Source: Cheiracanthium punctorium
Taxonomy: Eukaryota; Arthropoda; Arachnida; Araneae; Cheiracanthiidae
DNA length: 64,000 nucleotides
Direction of reading: 5' to 3'
NCBI GenBank assembly: GCA_038373885.1
Contig: JAWZYV010013187.1
Coordinates: 57,141-121,140 of the forward strand
Positions 45,446-57,549 of the stretch are shown piece after piece. The notes below the pieces were generated by a model that worked only from the letters and a program-made list of their open reading frames with translations, was not told the DNA's origin and did not search any database. Each line of letters opens with the position of its first letter. Positions within the stretch are counted from its first letter, which is position 1. The position numbers and the translations under genes are program-made.

Positions 45446-47260
45446 ACTTTAGTGTATTAAAAGTCTTTTTGGTGAATCTGTCAGTGAACTGCTTTGTCGA
45501 TTGATGCTACAGCAACAATAAAATAAAATTTCAAAAGTCACAGATTATCTCTCTCTTTAGCTATGCTAGTTACATATTACATGTGTACAGTTTTACGGCG
45601 AAAATAGTTAAAAAGAATCTGCGGTTTGTCAAAAGGGATCGCACATGCATATATATACGTACGTTGTGGCGTCACACAGAAACTCAACAAGGTAACATTA
45701 GATATGATGGAAATCGATGTTTCTGTTAAAATCTCAATACCAAAATTTTTCGCTATTACACTACTTCCTTCACTTTTTACATGAAGGTATAAACTAACTT
45801 TTCTGTAATATCATGATATAAAAATGTCTCGAATTTTTATTTCATGGCAGATAAAATGGCTGCTTCACGGCGTTCCAAGAAAAGTATACGGAGCCACAAA
45901 ATCACAGCCAACGTGGCCGGTGAAAGGTTACAAAAACTTAACACTAAACTGAACACACTGGAAGAATGGGGGTCAAATGTTATTTATAAACGTACGGATG
46001 TCAGAGTTCAGATAAAACTGTTTTACGGAGCATGTTCACAATGGCACATTTGCTCCAGAATCGATTATGCCCACAAACGAGCGTCTCTGACCGAATCACT
46101 CTTAAGAAATTGGATCCTTTAGCATATAGCGATTCACTCCTTTCTTTACACGTCACACTCAGCCCGTTGAAAACTCGCTTTCGTAAGCCTAATAGATTTT
46201 ACGCTTTTGAAACGTAAAAAAACAGGGCGTTAGATCCGTGACAAGTGGAACTGAAGTGAAATATCGACGGTGGTTCGGGTTAAGCATAATTTTAACTCAG
46301 AACGAAAGCTTTAACTGTAAAAGCAGTCCAGCTGTGTTCAACGGGTTTTATAGAAAAAACACAGAAGATAATCTTCAATGGTATTTTAGGTTGGAATAAA
46401 ATTTTCCGTGCTCATAAATATAATTACATTTTTAGTTCTTGGTTAGATATATCTTTTGTCTGACTTAGTTAATGGATTTTCAACTGTTTCTAATACTTTT
46501 CCCTTTTATTTATTTCGTATATGTATAGGAGAGCAATTAAATGGGTCCAGAGCTTAGATACTCGTCAGAAATATGTATGGTTATCGCTGCACGTAAATCT
46601 CTCGGAAGTCTAAATAGATGGGCGCGAAGAATTTCTTGGAAATATATGAACTGTTTCAATTTATTTAAAATAAATTTTAACTTATTTAATAGGAAATATA
46701 ACTATGAGGGACTTTTAAAAGAAATGAGTTATGTACTCTTCTGTCAATAGCTTTCTGTGCCTTACACAAATACGTATGTCATAGAGCAATATGTTATATG
46801 TTTTGACGTATGTTTTTTCAACAAACGTCTTCCGAGTTTCAAGAAGGAGCTAATGTAGTTGTGCACACTTTTACAGTCCGGGCAGTCATTGTAATGTGAT
46901 TTTTTTTTTAAATCTACTAGGGGCCAAGGCCCCCAGACTCGCTACGCTCGCTTTTCGTATGAGACATTCGGCCCCTAATAAGGCTTATTCGTAAAAAAGA
47001 CATAATTTCAACAGACAAAACCCGAAGATTGGATCAGATAGAATGTTACTGAGCTACACATTGCTTGGTTCTTGCATGTTCATTGATACACAAAAAATTT
47101 AAACTTCACACAGTAGACCCGAAGAGGTGTTCCTCAGAAACACAATGATATTTAATGTTGCCATTCAAAAGTTATATTAATTAGGAGCTAAAGCGTAATA
47201 AAATCAGAACAATTGTTTCAGCTGTATTTTTAATAATATCAAACCTATTGGACACCTTGC
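45446..47260. other. Unannotated stretch
   Basis: Short frames at 45844-46217 and 46541-46750 resemble no known protein. Nothing else supported. Confidence 0.45.
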
Positions 47261-47261
47261 G

Positions 47262-47395
47262 AATTTGCCACCCATGGCGATTTTTCATTATTTGGCGACT
47301 TGCGTACATGTAAAGTTAATAAAAGCTACGGAACAGATAAGATAGCTTGCCACCAATGGCGACTTTTCATTATTTGGCGATTTACACATGCTCAC
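47262..47395 (+). repeat. Two GGCGA-motif units, period about 84 bp
   Basis: TTGCCACCMATGGCGAYTTTTCATTATTTGGCGA occurs twice in consensus form, related to motifs in the S repeat. Confidence 0.7.
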
Positions 47396-48222
47396 AACCT
47401 ATAATTACTGTTCATTTAAGGTTACCAGAAAACCGTTATCCATATTTTCATTTACATAATCGTTTGCAGATTGGCGTACTTAGCAACAAGAATTATACCA
47501 TCTCGTCGCGCTAGCAAATATCCAAAGTGTACTATAACTGCTATAATGGCATAGTTAACGCCGCCAAATATTTCTACTGGTAGCCAATAATCCAGCTGGA
47601 CCGAACCGGCTTTAAAATAATCTGCATTTTAATTATTTTTCATTTTCAAGATATTAGTTATTCTGTTTTGGAAAAACGAATAATCGCTAATTCTAAACTC
47701 CTGTTGTCTAAGCGTACTTACTATTTGAAAATTGTCAACTTTGTGTAACACATTTTGAGTTACTTATTTCATATAGTTTTATTTTGGCGTAAAATGGATG
47801 TATTTTTACTTCATGCTTGACAATTTCACGTGATACTACATACTTGGGAACGCTTTGTTGCAAAGGAATGAATGATTTTATGCCAAATCTGGCAACCATT
47901 CTGTTTCTTTTTTTCAGTTTTTTATTAATATCTTCTAAAATAATTCGATTTTCGAAATTTAAGTCAGTTTATCAGGTTCCTCGAAATTTTTCGAATCTGT
48001 GGGCACCTTAGTCGAAACTTAAATCCCCACGGTTTAGGAGGAGATAGGCCAACAAGCTTTGACAGCGCCAGCGGCCTTTACCTTTTTCTTAGAATAGAGA
48101 GATATAAATAAAACAAAATGTAAAATATTTGTTTGTCGGTCACGTAGCTCCGAGATGGGTTACCGTAGGCCTTCCAAATTTTGTATGGGAATTCGCCAGG
48201 ACAGGTCGCGACATACCTGGAA

Positions 48223-48225
<3 letters not shown>

Positions 48226-48264
<39 letters not shown>
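48226..48264. repeat. Poly(T) tract, 39 bases
   Basis: An uninterrupted T run. On the minus strand it would be a poly(A) tail, but no AATAAA or recognisable retrocopy precedes it. Confidence 0.9.
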
Positions 48265-48539
48265 CCAATTAGAACACTTTTCATTTAATGTTTTATGCTA
48301 TTTTCTCCAAATTTTGTCCTTTATCGCCTTATATTTGAAGCCAAAATGAGCCAAACTCTACTGTCATACAATGGGAATCCATTATAAATAGCGCAATCTT
48401 ATCCCTTTTTCCTTTCTTGCTGTCAAGAGTTGCAAGTGATAATGATATTTTTTTACGAGAGCAAACTTTCATTATTAAAATTTCAGCAATAATTCCTTCA
48501 TAATATATTAAAGATTACAACATAGGGGAAAAAGTAAGC

Positions 48540-48890
48540 TTCCACATTATCCGATAAAGTAAATTACGTAAGATTCATTCATTCATTTATTTTCCTTCAA
48601 TAATTAAAATCATAGATTGCAAGTGAGATTGACCTCATTCTGATGTCAGGAGATTCAAAATACATTAGAAACCCGGTTAACAGGCTTTGGCGAAAAGATT
48701 ATACCACTAGCTACGAGCTCGTGTATAATGAGCATCAACATTATCCGCTAGCGTGAAAAGTAAACTACGTGAAATTTATCTATTTATTCATTTTTTATTT
48801 TCAATAATTTTCCATTTAGATATTGCAAGTGAGATTGAAGTCATTTTGAATGAAAGTTTAGGCTCAATATTTATAAAATAGTTTACAATA
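48540..48890 (+). repeat. Tandem duplication, period about 202 bp
   Basis: Diverged copies share ATTGCAAGTGAGATTGA (near 48616, 48818), ACATTATCCG and AAGTAAAYTACGT. No coding seen. Confidence 0.6.
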
Positions 48891-49264
48891 AAATCGTTAG
48901 TGCCTATGTGTGTGCCTGTGTTTCGTTTTGCGAACGAGCTATATCACGCGCAGATATCATATCAGGTAGATATTCACATACTTCAGAACTACCACTTCTT
49001 TTGTTTTTCTCTTTCTTTCCGTTTTTACTTCCTTGTACGTAGTATAAGGAAGTAATGTGATCCCGAAAAATTTTGGGGGCCAAATTTCGACGAAAAAACC
49101 GATTTTGACTACCTCTAAATATAATTTTAGGAATTTTTTCGATGCATCTCATCGTAAGCTAGCATGCACGATCATATAAACGCTTCTGCAACTCATTTTG
49201 ACCAGCGGCGAGTCTATTGTGGCCAGTTTTTCCATGCCGTCTGTACGTCCGTACGTATGTATGT

Positions 49265-49783
49265 AACTCGCATATCTCAAAAACTATTGGTCGTAGAATG
49301 TTGAGATTTGATATTTAGGATTGTTCTATGATCTAGTTGTACACCTCCCCTTTTGGTTCCATTCCACTGGATAGTTTATCTACAGGACCTCCCAAAAGAT
49401 TCGAAATACATTACGCTCTATGGAGCGAAATTCATTAAACTCGCATATCTCAAAAACTATTGGTCGTAGAATGTTGAAACTTTATATTTAGGATTGCTGT
49501 AACATCTAGTTGAGCACCTTCCCTTTCGGTTCTATTCGACTGGATAGTTTATCGACAGGACCGCCCAAAAGATTCGGAATACATTACGCTCTATGGGCCG
49601 AAATTCATTAAACTCACATATCTCTAAAACTATTAGGCATAGAATATTGAAACTTAATATCTAGGATTGTTGTAACATCTACTTGTGCCGCTCCACTTTC
49701 GGTTCGATTCGACTACATATTTTATTTACAAGGCGGCTCAAAAGATTCTAAATACATTAGGCTCTATGGGCTGAAATTCATTA
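49265..49783 (+). repeat. Three tandem 173-bp units
   Basis: Units start at 49265, 49438 and 49611, each with AACTCRCATATCTC, ACTATT, TCTAGTTG or TCTACTTG, and CATTACGCTCTATGG or a variant. Further diverged units lie at about 50094 and 50541. Confidence 0.92.
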
Positions 49784-50263
49784 CAGCGTACTTTAGTGGT
49801 ATTGGGCTATTTCAAACGACTGAGATGTGATATATGCTATAAAGAGTTAGAAAATGAATTTCTCCATTAAAAAAAGTGTCTTTATCATTTACAGTTCTGC
49901 TACAGGAACACTCAAAAGATTTCCAATACATTACGGTCGATGGCAATTTTAGGGGCATACATCCATTTCAAGCACAATACCGTCCTACCACATAAGTTAG
50001 GTAATGGTCCGACCACGGTCACGTGCCTCCCTCAAGAACTACCCAAAAGTCGCCAAGCTTGGCGACTTTTGGTGTACGTGTGTGCGTATTTAACTCTCAA
50101 ATCTCAAAAACTATTATGAAATTTCATATATAAGATTGCTGTAACATCTAGTTGTGCATCTCGATTTTTGGTTCCAATCTACTGGAGAGTTTATTTACAG
50201 AACCACCGAAAAGAATTTCAGTACTTTAATGGCTATGCATCTTCAATATAATACAACTGTAGA

Positions 50264-50524
50264 CAGTCATTGTTTGGTCCATGCCCAAAATCTCGCCGTC
50301 TGTCGTGGACCTTGGCGAGTTTTGCTGAAATTTCTCCAAATTTGGCGATAGTCAGTCATTGGGTCCATGCCCAAAGTATCGCCATTTGTCATCGTTCTTG
50401 GTGCGTTTTGGCGAAATATCGCCAAATTTGGCGATAATCTGTCATTGTTTGGTCCATGCTTAAAATCTCGCCATATGTCATCGATATTGACGAGTTTCGC
50501 CGAAATAGCGCCAAATTTGTCGCC
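50264..50524 (+). repeat. Three tandem units of about 87 bp with GGCGA motifs
   Basis: Each has TCATTG..GGTCCATGC, ATCTCGCCRT or equivalent, and CGCCAAATTTGGCGATA or a decayed form. The last ends at GTCGCC. Confidence 0.88.
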
Positions 50525-51144
50525 AAAAATTATTTCGTATTTTGTATAACTCTAAAACGTCATCCCGTAGAATTTTGAACTTTTGTATTTAGAATATTGT
50601 AATATCTAACTGTTTTCAATATCTTTTGTGACAGCAATCGACTGTCATTTTATTTACAGGGTGAGCCAAATGACTTTAAATACATTGAGGTGTATGGATG
50701 CATTCAATTCAATGAAAGTCTGTGGTCAATGAATACTTTGGCTATCCCCAAAAATCTCGCAAAATATCTCAAGCTTGTCGGCTTTTTGTGAAATATCGCC
50801 AAATAAAGTGTCAGAAGGAAATCTTTCAATTTGAACTCCGCTTGGCGATATCGAAATATTTGGCTAGAAATCGCTAAACCTTACTATTACTGATATTTTA
50901 TCTCTTTCAAACAAATAAGTTTAGATGAAGTGCGTCGAAAATATTTTTGATTTAAGAGACGTGCAAGGAAGTCATGTGTTGGACACATCAGATTTTTTGA
51001 TATACTGAAAGAACAGCCAATATATCCAGAAGCTCTTCAGAATTACAATAGGACGAAAATAATTTGTACTTTTTTTGTAGGTTATTTTTATCATTAAACC
51101 TTCTTATTTCTTTTTTAACCATCTTAATTTTAAATATCATTCAG

Positions 51145-51246
51145 AATCTGAGAGATTTCACTGCCAAGGAAGCCAGTAAGAAACAGGATTCTCTCCGAAC
51201 AAGATTTATTAAGATGGCGAATCAGCTGGTCGCCGGAGGCGGCTAA
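51145..51246 (+). CDS. Candidate terminal exon of an unrecognised host gene
   Basis: A long pyrimidine-rich stretch and ATCATTCAG acceptor precede 51145. The exon then reads 33 codons in phase 0: NLRDFTAKEASKKQDSLRTR, then further codons ending LVAGGG and TAA at 51244-51246. The composition (charged, helical, coiled-coil-like, balanced codons) differs from the hydrophobic translation of the intronic DNA just upstream. I do not recognise the protein. No upstream exon was found and no AATAAA is close by, so it may be an accidental frame or an isolated exon of a gene with large introns. Confidence 0.4.
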   Translation, partial: NLRDFTAKEASKKQDSLRTRFIKMANQLVAGGG

Positions 51247-51399
51247 TATTAGTCATAAGTTTATAAAGTTACATACGAAAACGTGACGAGATCTTTCAGT
51301 ATATGACACTTAACATTTGAAATGTGACATTTTTGTTCATTGAAAAAAATTACAAAACATATGTGAAAACCTATCAAAGGAATATGCGATAATCATAAT

Positions 51400-53580
51400 A
51401 AGACTGAAACGTAAGACACCATCCCAGCCTGTCATTATGCAATTAGGAAAATACTGTGCCGATTCTTTTTGATCGATGCTTTCCCCGTGGCCACTGTGCG
51501 CTGTGTCTATTGCTCAAGTGGAGTGCACAACCTCAGAGATAGTCTTTCGAGCAATCGTCGTATAGGTATCTCATCAAGGAACAACTGTCTTCTAAACAAG
51601 CCATTCTTATCATTACATGACAATCTACTTATATAATACGCTAACGTATGCGGTACCAAAATCAACGATATTTCCACACTGCGAACAGCAAGAGCTAGAT
51701 GTAAACATTCGTGCAATAACAATAACGCAAAAATCCAAATTAACAGTTCAGTGACGTCAAATGGAGCAAGCCTATGCCACGCAGTAGCTAGATTACAAAA
51801 TAACAATAATGGATACTCAAAAATGCAAGATCTTTCGCACTTTTTCGTAACTTTAAAATTTCGAACTTATATTACCTGGCACAATCATCGCCCATCTAAA
51901 AAATGTCACCATGCATTGTGCTAAAGCACATTTTAGTCATTTGCAGTTTCAACATTGGCTTTTATGAGGGCACCCCCAAAATGTGTAGCAGCCCTAACTT
52001 AAATAAATTTAATGACAAATACTGTTAAAACCAAAGAAACATGATTTTCATTGAAAGGAGTCCAGAAATTTAGTCAACACTGCCCTGAATATAAAGAACA
52101 GTAAGGTATGGAGCGGCTAAGCTGGCCGCCTTGGCGGCTAGTTTTTAAATAAAGTTTAAGAGATTTGCAACAAAGACTACTTATTAATGGGGTGATTATA
52201 CAATTGAAGCGCTTGCTGCAAAAAGGAGGTAGCTCCACCCTCCGCGCAATTAGAGTTACATGTTGTAATTTTCTTGCAGTAAAAAAAAGAAAAGAAAAGA
52301 AAATCTCTTTCGTTTGATATCAACAGGATATAGCTGCAATCGTTAGTTCTTCTCTTTCTCGAGAGATGAAGCTGCCTGTCTCGTTAGTTTCTGTTAAAAC
52401 TTCAAACGCTCTTTTGCAGTTTTCCCGCAAACTTGGATAGATGGAGCTACCTCCTTTTTACAGTCAAACTTTCAATTTACATTTCTTCAATGAAACCATC
52501 AAATACATTGGGGGAAAGAAATCCGCAATCATGAAAAACCTGGCGCATATAAGACGTAGTCTTATCTTAGCATATCTGAACAGAATGTTTAAAAAAAAAA
52601 AAAAAAAAAAAAAGAAGAAGAATCTACATGAGGAAAAAGGGAAAAACTCTGATAGACAGTTTTTCCCTGACATGTGCCTCAATTAGCTGTAGTCAGTAGT
52701 AAGGACAATTTTTAATCAATTTTTAACTAAAGTTGTACAAATATGCTCGAAAGATTGCTTCCCAGACAGCACTCACAGGTTCTCTGAACGTAGCTGTTCA
52801 GAGAACCTGTGTGTACTGTCTGGGTTAATAATGAGAAAAGGACTAGATATTTCAGCTTATAAAACTTGCGTTTCTTCATCGAAACCGTCAGACATGAAAA
52901 CAAAAATTGTGATCACAGAAGAAAACTGACACGTAAAACGTCATCTCAGCATATCTGGATAGAATTACAAAAAGATTAAATGGGCGAAAAAGAAAGAAAG
53001 AAAACACTCTCTCAATCGATGCAATCCCCATGTCCAATGTCCGCTAGAGTCCTCAGCGGAAACGACTGGAATTTTCTTTTCGAACAGTCGTCGTGGAAGT
53101 CTCAACTAGGGGCACAGGTCAGCTAAGCAAGTCAGCATTATCGTTATATGCCGATTTTTAAGTAATGTTGCTACAGATATGCACGAAAGGCTGCTTAACA
53201 ATGGGGAGCTTGTAAAATTTACACTTCTTCATAAGCCATCAAAGACGGCATTTAAAAAAAAAAAATGATCACTAAAAAACTGACACGTAAGACGTCATCT
53301 CAGTATATCTGGATAGAATTACAAAAAGACTAAATGAACGAAAAAGAAAGAGAAGAAAGAAAGAAAAAAAATCTTTTCCGATCGATGCCTTTCCCATGAC
53401 CAATGTCCGCTGTGTGCCTTACTCAAGTAGAGTCGTCGGCAGCGGCAATGACGGGGACTTTCTTTTCGAACAATCGTCGTGGGAGTCTCGACAAGGGGCA
53501 TTTGTCCGTATACAGTTATACAAGTCGGCAATTATACGGCCCGCTGGCCAGACTGATCCCACGCGAAAATACCCAACTGA
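51400..53580 (+). repeat. Tandem array, period about 353 bp, irregular
   Basis: Well-matched units start near 52924 and 53277 (CTGACACGTAARACGTCATC, ATCTGGATAGAATTACAAAA, TTCTTTTCGAACARTCGTCG). Diverged units lie near 52538 and 51405. Units carry A-rich or GAAA-rich patches. Small frames on both strands overlap the array and look fortuitous. Confidence 0.75.
52761..52824. repeat. Near-perfect 64-bp hairpin
   Basis: 29-bp arms (52761-52789, 52796-52824) with two mismatches around a 6-base loop; ends CCCAGACAG and CTGTCTGGG. It could be a tiny palindromic MITE or a precursor-like hairpin. Confidence 0.9.
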
Positions 53581-53659
53581 TGACAAGCCTTCCCACCTCG
53601 GCCCAAGAGAAAGGTGTATATACTAAATACTCTGAGAAACGAGGAAGACATTTACGCTG

Positions 53660-55370
53660 AGAAAGGAAAGCCAAAGAAAGAAAAAAAAAAAAAACTAGTT
53701 GACCTCTGCGCCGAGTGTTGAAGTTACTTTTCTTTTAATATTTCTTTTCGAGTTTTTCTTCGCAGCTTATTGCGAATTGTGGTTAAGTGACAGGCGTTCA
53801 TTTTAAATGTAGAGCGCGTTTTCCAAGGAGGGGGGAGGGGGAGGGAGGGCTTTCTCTCCATTGTTTCTGTTTAACTGATGATAGATTGATGCGATGCCTT
53901 GACTTTTTAAGGTGGGTGACATACGCAGCTAGGGTGGATGATTTTGAAGAGAAAAACTAACGGCTTAACAGAGTTGATAGGTTAAAATTCATTATTTCTC
54001 ACTTTAGGATTGCTATTAAAATGACGGGGCTTTTCGTCTTCACGGTGTTTTCAGAGACTAGCGTAGTTTGTAAAGCATAAATATTTTTTTCCCATTGCCA
54101 TTTTTATTGTTTAATCCTTGTGCAACATTATTCTATAATTTAATGTACATCAGGTACAGAAATGCTCAAAATTTTATTTATTCATGCATTTTTAAAAATT
54201 TCTTATGAGGTTGAAGAAATTTTTAAGCTTTCACCTTTCAATAGCCAATTAAATTTGGCCTTGCAGCAGCACAAGATACTTTTAGAAAAGATTTTAAGAA
54301 ATATTATATATATCATTGCTAAACTATTTCCCATTGGTCCAATAGTTTAGTATGGATTTAGTTCTGTCTACACGTGTGTCTTGTAATGTTTAAAGTTTTT
54401 CAATATGACAACTATATTGCAATTGGCACCTCATTAAATGATGACCGTTATTACTGAAAACTTTCATGTAACTCACACTGTATGCCTGGGTAAAATCTTT
54501 TAATCAGTTTTTCGCTAACTTACCAAACTCCAACTGAGTTGGAATTTTGCATACAAATCTTATCTTATGTGGGAACAAAATATTCTGCAAGAAAATTGGA
54601 TTATTTATCTGTTTTATCAATATTAAAATCCTTGTTTATTCCTGCGTTACACGTTTCAAATGACTATAATAATTTCACAGCCCACCATCTTGGGGGAGGC
54701 TGGCTGATACGGCTAAAGGCTCAAACATTCAGATGGCTAGTCTAACGTGTCAGAATTGCGCATTTAACAACAACTATGGGCTCCCATACCTATGGCAGGG
54801 AAGGGGCCATGCCCCCTCCCCATAGCTCCCATGCTACCGTTATGGTTTAGTAGTGCTAGAAAATGCAAAAGTGGCTCAACTCTAAAGTACCTTTCTGGGC
54901 AGGACCCTTGACTTGCCTCCCCTTCCTCTCCTTACAAACAGTTATATGGGCGCCCATGGCAGCAACTTTAATGGGAAATCAATTTAATACTTCGAAATAC
55001 GACAAAATCCGCCATTCTGGAAGTTTATACTGAAGGAATAACTGGATCTCGGTTTGTCAGAAATCTTAATGGTAAAAAATAATCTGTGGCACTTATGCTT
55101 CGATCTCCAAAAAGCATGGTAGGTGTCTAATCTGACTCCAAAATTTTCGCTAAAGTGAGACTCTATTTCGCTCTCGCAAAAGTGAGGAACAGGCTTTGTG
55201 CCTCTGAGCATACGACTTGTAAGTGAATAGTTATATAAATACACCAACTTATTAACTGAATGCCTTGTTTACGCACGGCTGGCCCCACACCAAAAAGCTA
55301 TCCGCCTATTTACAACAATGCCATCGTGAAAACATACAACGACTCCCACACACACCAAAATAGATGTGTG
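53660..55370. other. Unannotated stretch
   Basis: Contains a purine-rich GGGAGGGGGAGGGAGGG patch near 53829. A possible short element lies around 54765-54960 with GGGCKCCCA near both ends. No gene supported. Confidence 0.45.
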
Positions 55371-55374
55371 TCCA

Positions 55375-55490
55375 GTCGAGCGGTGAATTAGCACATCGGA
55401 CTTTGACGAATGATGTCATCTTTAGTGTAGTATTCCTGCCGGCGCGAAACCCTAATTACAGGCACCACAAGAACAACAAAAAATGACATC
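55375..55490 (+). mobile_element. Possible SINE
   Basis: GTCGAGCGGTGAATTAGCACATCGGAC resembles a tRNA-like A-box region, with GCGCGAAACCCTAATTACAGGCACC and an ACAACAAAAAA tail. Weak B box. Confidence 0.35.
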
Positions 55491-55774
55491 CTCAGCCAAG
55501 GCGTGTGCGGGCTTGTCAAAGTGTGCGACGAATCAGGGAGACCTTATTAAATTTCTGACGTTTTGATTGAGGCACCGGCATAATGGCGCATTTTCCCTTG
55601 CCGGAGCCGTCCAATCTGTGAGAGTTCTGACATCGGCGGACACGCTTCATTATGGCGGTTTCCTGGATTTGTGCTTTTGTCCGCTCATTCCGAGTTCACG
55701 GTTTCGTGAGTAGTAACTGCCAAATGACATGGTGGACGCAAAACACGTAAAGGGAAACGCCTATGCAATATGTA

Positions 55775-56170
55775 TTTTTACATTACATGCATGTTTACCT
55801 AAGCAAAGAACAGGAGGTATTTAGAAGGCGAGCGTCTGTAACCTATCCTGCTAATCATGGAATGGTTGCGGAGTGCCTTCGTACTCTGAGGAAATGCGTG
55901 GATCTTTTTGATTCAGATCCATGGGTGCTGATGCATATATTAGCGCCGTATAAGCTAGCGTGGTGTCTATACTATCGCTGATGTATACATGTAATTTTGT
56001 ATTACATGCATGCTTACCCACACAAAGAACAGGAGGTATAGAATGCAGGAGTCTGGAACTTCTGCTAACCATGAAATGGTTGTGAATGCCTTCATACTCA
56101 AAAAAAAAAAAAGAAGGCGTAGATCTTTTAGATTCAGATCCATGGGTGTTGATTCATGTACTTGCATGGC
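55775..56170 (+). repeat. Tandem duplication, period about 219 bp
   Basis: ATTACATGCATG, AAAGAACAGGAGGTAT and GATTCAGATCCATGGGTG recur in order at 55782 onward and 56001 onward. Confidence 0.8.
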
Positions 56171-56388
56171 ACTACCATGAAACCATGGAAGTGGCCAAAC
56201 ACGTACACACGTCCACCCCACACGTACACAAATGAAGAAATAAAAATTAATTTTCATTTTTTTTTCTCTCCAACAGCGCGGTGTTGGCGCAATAAGCTTT
56301 GGCCAGGGGGGGGGGGGGGTTGCCGAACGTGATGACCAGTTCTGAAAGAGCACTCAATAGGCACCATCATTCCCCTTAACTAGTACAG

Positions 56389-56638
56389 CAGTGGCAGATC
56401 CAGAATTTTTTAATTTTTTTTTTGGGGGGGGGGATTAAATTTAAAAAAAGAACACCCAAACAAAATGTACAATAAAACAAATTTTAGTGCAAACCTACGT
56501 AACATTTTGTGTGAGTGCTTAAGTTATAAAAAAAAGAAAAATCATTTTACCTATATAAAGTGCCTTATGCTGTTACCGTTTAGCAGATCTTTTGGGGAGG
56601 ACTGAACCCCCCTAGCCCCTCCTCTGGATACGCTTCTG
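56389..56638. mobile_element. hAT-type MITE, CAGTGGCRGATCCAG ends
   Basis: CAGTGGCAGATCCAGAATTT at left and TCTGGATACGCTTCTG at right, with a T-tract/G-tract junction inside the left end and C-rich sequence at the right. No clear TSD. Confidence 0.65.
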
Positions 56639-56639
56639 C

Positions 56640-56722
56640 CCAAGATCATGCCGGGAATCGAACCCGGAACCAAGGTGTGGTAGAACGGTACGGTAGCCAC
56701 TACACCATTTGTACGGCTTTTC
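56640..56722 (-). mobile_element. tRNA-derived SINE, S2 family
   Basis: The minus strand has GGTGTAGTGGCTACCG and GGTTCGATTCCCGGCATGAT, a clean B box. It is homologous to 28838-28928 and abuts the MITE at 56389-56638. Confidence 0.75.
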
Positions 56723-57064
56723 TCAAAAAGAACTTCTTCACTGTGAATCAAATAACTAACAGTAGTCTTAAAATAATTAAGTATGAAAACGCCACATTTG
56801 AGCATTAACCCTTTATCTAAGCTGTAATTTTATCATATTCTCCATGTTTTTCACTGATTAATAACATTCAGACGCCAATTGAACAACTAATAATTTTTCT
56901 TCAAAGGAAAGAGTATAAAAATGTAACTGATTTGTCATTGTTCGAGATTTCGTGGAAAACAAATCTACTGACGGGAAACACGGAGACTGGAAAATTGACC
57001 AATGTTTATCTGCTTTTACAATCGACAGCATAGGCGCAACTACGAAAGTAACTATATTCCAGAA

Positions 57065-57200
57065 AAGAGGGTCTAACGCATATTCACGTTCCATCTGGAG
57101 AAAACCGCCCAAAACTGCGTTAGATCGACAATCGCTGGGCAGGCCAAAACCCTGGTTCTTCAGAGTTGAGCTTTCTACCGATGTCCAGTTTAGAAACAGA
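57065..57200 (-). mobile_element. SINE copy, inverted relative of 23880
   Basis: GGTCTAACGCATATTCACGTTCC and GGAGAAAACCGCCC match the reverse complement of the 23880 copy, as do the conceptual translations of both. Confidence 0.65.
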
Positions 57201-57549
57201 AACTGTCACTCTTAAATAACAGGGGACTTATTTATTTTTTCTTTGTTATCGAGATTTTTGTTTGCATTTTTAATAATTTCTTCTACTTACTGGTTCACAA
57301 AATGATCCGTATATTTTTGGAATTTAAAAAAACTGTGCTTATGGTGGAACGTTCACAATTAACTTTTACCAGCCTGGGTATAAAATTTAAATTTTATACA
57401 CATGGCATTGTTTTTTTAAATTTTATTAAGTATAAAATTTAAATTTCAATAGTGAGAAGTACATTTTTATCATTTCCATTTCATGCGTTTCATCGAAAGA
57501 TAATTGCACAGATGAAATCAAGCTGTAGTCAAAGATAAAGTCGAATTAA

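Larger units (their letters stand above)
49027..50972. mobile_element. Composite S-repeat element with 13-bp inverted ends
   Basis: Ends ACTTCCTTGTACG and CGTGCAAGGAAGT are inverted at 12 of 13 positions. Inside are three exact-period 173-bp units, a segment homologous to 10026-10410, two more diverged 173-type units, and three ~87-bp GGCGA units. No protein-coding frame and no TSD seen. It may be a repeat-built non-autonomous element or a satellite-like block. Confidence 0.55.

Noticed and set aside
45844..46217. Overlapping plus-strand frames rich in Lys and Arg
   Set aside because: No recognisable domain and two competing frames over the same bases.
48226..48264. Poly(A) tail of a minus-strand retrocopy
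   Set aside because: No poly(A) signal, coding relic or TSD next to the T tract.
51507..51806. 99-codon hydrophobic minus-strand frame
   Set aside because: It overlaps the irregular ~353-bp tandem array, and related units do not keep the frame open.
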